Origin: Acidimicrobiaceae bacterium
Lineage (GTDB): Bacteria; Actinomycetota; Acidimicrobiia; Acidimicrobiales; RAAP-2
Length of the DNA: 34,100 nucleotides
Direction: 5' to 3'
Assembly (NCBI GenBank): GCA_003133545.1
Contig: PKYA01000059.1
Coordinates: 1 to 34,100 of the forward strand
Of this stretch, positions 31,854-34,100 are shown in pieces. The notes below the pieces were generated by a model. It had not been told where the DNA came from, made no database searches, and was given only the letters and a program-made list of their open reading frames with translations. Both the position numbers and the translations under genes were made by a program. Each line of letters opens with the position of its first letter. Position 1 is the stretch's first letter.

Positions 31854-31866
31854 GGTGAACCTCTTT

Positions 31867-32006
31867 CGGATCCGTGTGCGGCGCGCCGTACGGTGGGTAC
31901 GGAATCGAGGGACTCGGGTGGGACCCTCGAGCGCCGGCAAAGGGCGGTCCTACCGCCCAGACCACTCTAATCGCCTCCCAGAGCCCCGATTCGGGGGGAT
32001 TAGCCT
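31867..32006. promoter_or_regulatory. Divergent sufD / crotonase promoter region with several palindromes
   Basis: The region holds TCGAGGG-N12-CCCTCGA (31905-31911, 31924-31930), GGGCGGT-CCT-ACCGCCC (31942-31958) and CCCCGA-T-TCGGGG (31984-31996), all perfect. CGGATCCG (31867-31874) lies next to the sufD Shine-Dalgarno. TAGCCT (32001-32006) is 6 nt before the crotonase ATG 32013 and fits a leaderless -10. One or more of these may be operators for sufD. Confidence 0.5.
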
Positions 32007-32012
32007 TCTGAT

Positions 32013-32885
32013 ATGGCAGAGCGCACGACATTCGACTCACCCGTCCTGAGCATTGTGCACACCGGCGCCGTGGCCACGGTCTGGCTGGACCGGGCCGAGG
32101 CACGCAACGCCATGGGGCAGGACCTGTGGCGTGACCTACCCCGCGCCATGGAGATCGTGGGTGAGGATGCCGACGTGCGGGCGGTGGTGCTGGCGGCCAA
32201 GGGCCCGCACTTCTCGGTTGGCTTGGATCTCAAGGAGATGGGCGCTCTCCTCGTTGGCGCCGAGCCCCCGACGGGAGGGCAATCGGGAGGGCAATCGGGC
32301 GGGTCATCCTCGGCCGCGGTGAAGGCACGGGCCACCCGCAGCGACGTACTCCGCCTGCAAGCGTCCATCACGTCCGTGGCGCGCTGCCCGAAACCGGTCA
32401 TCGCTGCCGTGCACGGCTACTGCATCGGCGGGGGAGTCGACCTCATCGCCGCCTGCGACATCAGACTGGCTTCGGCCGATGCCATCTTCTCGGTGCGCGA
32501 GGCCAAGGTGGCGATAGTGGCCGACCTGGGGAGCCTGCAGCGGCTCCCCTCCATCATCGGCCCCGGGCATCTGGCCGAGCTGGCCTTCACCGGGAAGGAC
32601 ATCGGGGCCGAGCGGGCGAAGGAGATCGGATTGGTCAACGACGTGGCCACGGATGCAGAGGGGGTGCAGAAGGCGGCGCACGAGCTGGCCGGGGAGATCG
32701 CGGCCAACTCCCCCATCGCCGTCCAGGGTACGAAAGCAGTGCTGGCCGCCAATGAGGGACGGACAGTGGCCGAAGGATTGGAGTACGTCGCCACGTGGAA
32801 CGCCGGCATGCTGTCTTCCGACGACCTGGTCGAGGCGATGACCGCGTTCATGGAGCGGCGCCCGCCCCGATTCAGCGGGCGCTAG
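32013..32885 (+). CDS. Enoyl-CoA hydratase/isomerase (crotonase) family protein
   Basis: 290 residues. Oxyanion-hole elements are present: HFSVGLDLKEM (~68-78) and HGYCIGGGVDLIAACDIRLAS (~133-153). VREAKVAIVADLGSLQRLPSIIG (~162-184) places an acidic pair (E and D) as in delta3,5-delta2,4-dienoyl-CoA isomerases (ECH1 type) rather than typical hydratases, so an isomerase is the better guess. A 12-bp in-frame duplication (32273-32303) inserts GGQSGGQSGG in a surface loop. The ATG at 32013 follows TAGCCT by 6 nt. The gene is divergent from sufD and converges on the Cys4 gene with 3 bp between stops, thus separating sufB from sufD. Confidence 0.88.
   Translation: MAERTTFDSPVLSIVHTGAVATVWLDRAEARNAMGQDLWRDLPRAMEIVGEDADVRAVVLAAKGPHFSVGLDLKEMGALLVGAEPPTGGQSGGQSGGSSSAAVKARATRSDVLRLQASITSVARCPKPVIAAVHGYCIGGGVDLIAACDIRLASADAIFSVREAKVAIVADLGSLQRLPSIIGPGHLAELAFTGKDIGAERAKEIGLVNDVATDAEGVQKAAHELAGEIAANSPIAVQGTKAVLAANEGRTVAEGLEYVATWNAGMLSSDDLVEAMTAFMERRPPRFSGR
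32273..32303 (+). repeat. Two and a half copies of a 12-bp unit inside the crotonase gene
   Basis: GGGAGGGCAATC occurs at 32273-32284 and 32285-32296, followed by a partial GGGCGGG. It encodes GGQS repeats. Confidence 0.85.
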
Positions 32886-32888
32886 GAA

Positions 32889-33227
32889 TCAGCGCTTCCT
32901 GCGCCACCAGCGATTCTCTGATCGGGTGCGCCGGGCGTCCTCGGCGCGGACGTCTGCGAGCACGCCCGGTGCCACCTCGTTGACGATCTCTTCGACGGAG
33001 TCCAAGAACGCCGCCACCTCGGGACCGCCCGGGCCCGGCTCGTCCTCGAGCGCCGGCTCAACCAGGGAGCCGTGGACCCAGCCGACGTCGGCCAGCCGGC
33101 GATGGTACGAGGGGCAGTTCTCGGGGCACCGCCAGGGTGCTTCGGGCGCCAGGTCGAGCACGCAGAACCGGGCGGCCTCGCCCGAGGCGTAGGTACGGCT
33201 CTGAAAATGGGTGCATTCCTCTCGCAT
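32889..33227 (-). CDS. Small four-cysteine protein downstream of sufB
   Basis: 112 residues from ATG 33227. The N-terminal third carries four cysteines: MREECTHFQSRTYASGEAAR with C5, then FCVLDLAPEAPWRCPENCPSY with C22, C34 and C38 (C-x16-C-x11-C-x3-C). This pattern would suit a zinc or Fe-S site. The C-terminal part is acidic (EDEPGPGGPEVAAFLDSVEEIVNEVAPGVLADVRAED) and ends in a basic RRTRSENRWWRRKR tail. I do not recognise a named family, though I think similar proteins occur near SUF genes in related actinobacteria. The gene begins 42 nt after the sufB stop on the same strand, so it is probably co-transcribed with sufB. An upstream in-frame GTG (33236) would add three residues. The function is unknown. 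Confidence 0.75.
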   Translation of the reverse strand: MREECTHFQSRTYASGEAARFCVLDLAPEAPWRCPENCPSYHRRLADVGWVHGSLVEPALEDEPGPGGPEVAAFLDSVEEIVNEVAPGVLADVRAEDARRTRSENRWWRRKR

Positions 33228-33269
33228 TGGCACCACACCATCGTGCCACGCCGCCCAGGGGCGCGTCGG

Positions 33270-34100
33270 TCAGCCGACCGAGCCCTCCATCTGCAGCTCT
33301 ATGAGGCGGCTCCACTCCACGGCGTACTCCATCGGGAGAGTCCTTGTCACAGGCTCGATGAAGCCGTTGACGATCATGCCCATGGCCTGACTCTCCGAGA
33401 GTCCCCGGCTCATCAGGTAGAAGAGCTGGTCGTCTCCCACCTTCGAGACGGTCGCCTCGTGGCCGATCCTGGCGTCGCGCTCGCCGACCTCCATGTAGGG
33501 CTTGGTCTCCGAGGTCGACTCGTCGTCGAGCAGGAGCGCGTCGCAGCGCACGAACGATTTGGCGCCCGTGGCCCCCGGGTCGACGTGAACCTTGCCGCGA
33601 TAGGTCGTGATGCCGCCATCCTTTGAGATCGACTTCGAGACGATGGTCGACGTCGTCTCCGGGGCGACATGGAACATCTTCGCCCCGGCGTCCTGGTGCT
33701 GGCCCGCCCCGGCGTAGGCCACCGAGAGAACCTCGCCCGAAGCCTTGGGGCCCATGAGGTAGACGGACGGGTACTTGATGGTCAGGCGCGACCCGATGTT
33801 CCCGTCGATCCATTCGACGTGGGCCTCGGCCTCGCAGCGGGCCCGCTTGGTGACCAGGTTGTAGACGTTGGTCGACCAGTTCTGAATGGTCGTGTAGGTG
33901 ATGCGGGCGCCCTGGAGCGCCACCAACTCAACAACGGCCGAATGCAGGGAGTCGGTGGAGTACACCGGCGCCGAGCACCCTTCGATGTAGTGCACCTGGG
34001 ATCCCTCGTCGGCGATGATCAGCGTGCGCTCGAACTGACCCATGTTCTCCGCGTTGATACGGAAGTACGCCTGCAGGGGCATCTCGACCTTGACCCCGGG
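33270..34100 (-). CDS. sufB: SufB scaffold subunit, C-terminal part (start lies beyond the window)
   Basis: The visible 276 residues are the C-terminal part of SufB (about 470 residues in full). SufB is the subunit on which the Fe-S cluster forms. The visible portion opens [20 protein letters not shown] and continues [21 protein letters not shown]. Also present are [20 protein letters not shown], then [18 protein letters not shown] (equivalent of the essential E. coli C405), [22 protein letters not shown] and the C-terminal [13 protein letters not shown]. The reading frame is open to position 34100, so the ATG at 34082 is internal. In most actinobacteria sufD follows sufB directly; here the Cys4 gene follows it and a plus-strand crotonase gene intervenes before sufD. 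Confidence 0.95.
   Translation of the reverse strand, partial: PGVKVEMPLQAYFRINAENMGQFERTLIIADEGSQVHYIEGCSAPVYSTDSLHSAVVELVALQGARITYTTIQNWSTNVYNLVTKRARCEAEAHVEWIDGNIGSRLTIKYPSVYLMGPKASGEVLSVAYAGAGQHQDAGAKMFHVAPETTSTIVSKSISKDGGITTYRGKVHVDPGATGAKSFVRCDALLLDDESTSETKPYMEVGERDARIGHEATVSKVGDDQLFYLMSRGLSESQAMGMIVNGFIEPVTRTLPMEYAVEWSRLIELQMEGSVG

Overview
The window is about 68-70% G+C by eye and densely packed, with frequent GTG/TTG starts and many 4-8 bp gene overlaps (ATGA, GTGA). Its families are typical of Actinomycetota: a DUF222/HNH '13E12-like' protein, a TIGR00027 methyltransferase, a mycothiol-dependent Rv2466c-like DsbA protein, a LytR-CpsA-Psr protein, and SUF genes with a Rieske subunit. 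Several genes have TANNNT -10 hexamers only 6-8 nt before the start codon, suggesting leaderless mRNAs. My best guess is the class Acidimicrobiia; the phylum is much safer than the class, and both are inferred from family content. No tRNA, rRNA, CRISPR array, insertion sequence or prophage was seen.

Layout. 1-3.0 kb: 5' part of a rhodanese-ThiF gene (-), a nitroreductase (+), a DUF222/HNH protein (+), and a conserved actinobacterial hypothetical gene broken by a frameshift. 3.0-7.1 kb: divergent B12 pair, a PduO-type cobalamin adenosyltransferase (-) and full-length cobalamin-dependent methionine synthase metH (+). 7.15-15.2 kb: a 2-oxoacid dehydrogenase/lipoate block. lpd, E2 and a LipB-LipA fusion form one minus-strand operon, with rnhA upstream and homodimeric-type aceE divergent from it. 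15.2-20.1 kb: DinB-like protein and a cysteine-free Rrf2 regulator (-), HhH-GPD protein and thiE (+), an alpha/beta hydrolase lacking its nucleophile serine and an acyl-CoA dehydrogenase (-), and an MBL-fold hydrolase (+).

20.1-22.7 kb: first SUF cluster, sufC-sufS-sufU with overlapping ends. It is preceded by a 25-bp sequence that closely resembles the IscR/Rrf2 type-1 operator. 22.7-27.9 kb: Rv2466c-like protein (+), a TetR-SDR operon (-), a small conserved protein with two methyltransferases (+), and a VC0807-like membrane protein (-). 28.0-34.1 kb: LCP protein, then a second SUF cluster on the minus strand. That cluster is sufB (partial), a small four-cysteine protein, then, after an intervening plus-strand crotonase gene, sufD-Rieske-sufC2.

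How it fits together. The sulfur and lipoate modules could be linked. SUF builds Fe-S clusters, the radical-SAM LipA half of the fusion consumes them to make lipoate, and the adjacent E2 carries lipoate for AceE and Lpd. The most unusual items are the LipB-LipA fusion, the split SUF system with two different SufC ATPases, the IscR-like box paired with a cysteine-free Rrf2 protein, the small Cys4 protein after sufB, and short tandem duplications (12-20 bp) recurring at gene boundaries. Some of these recreate start-stop mini-ORFs directly before the real start codon.
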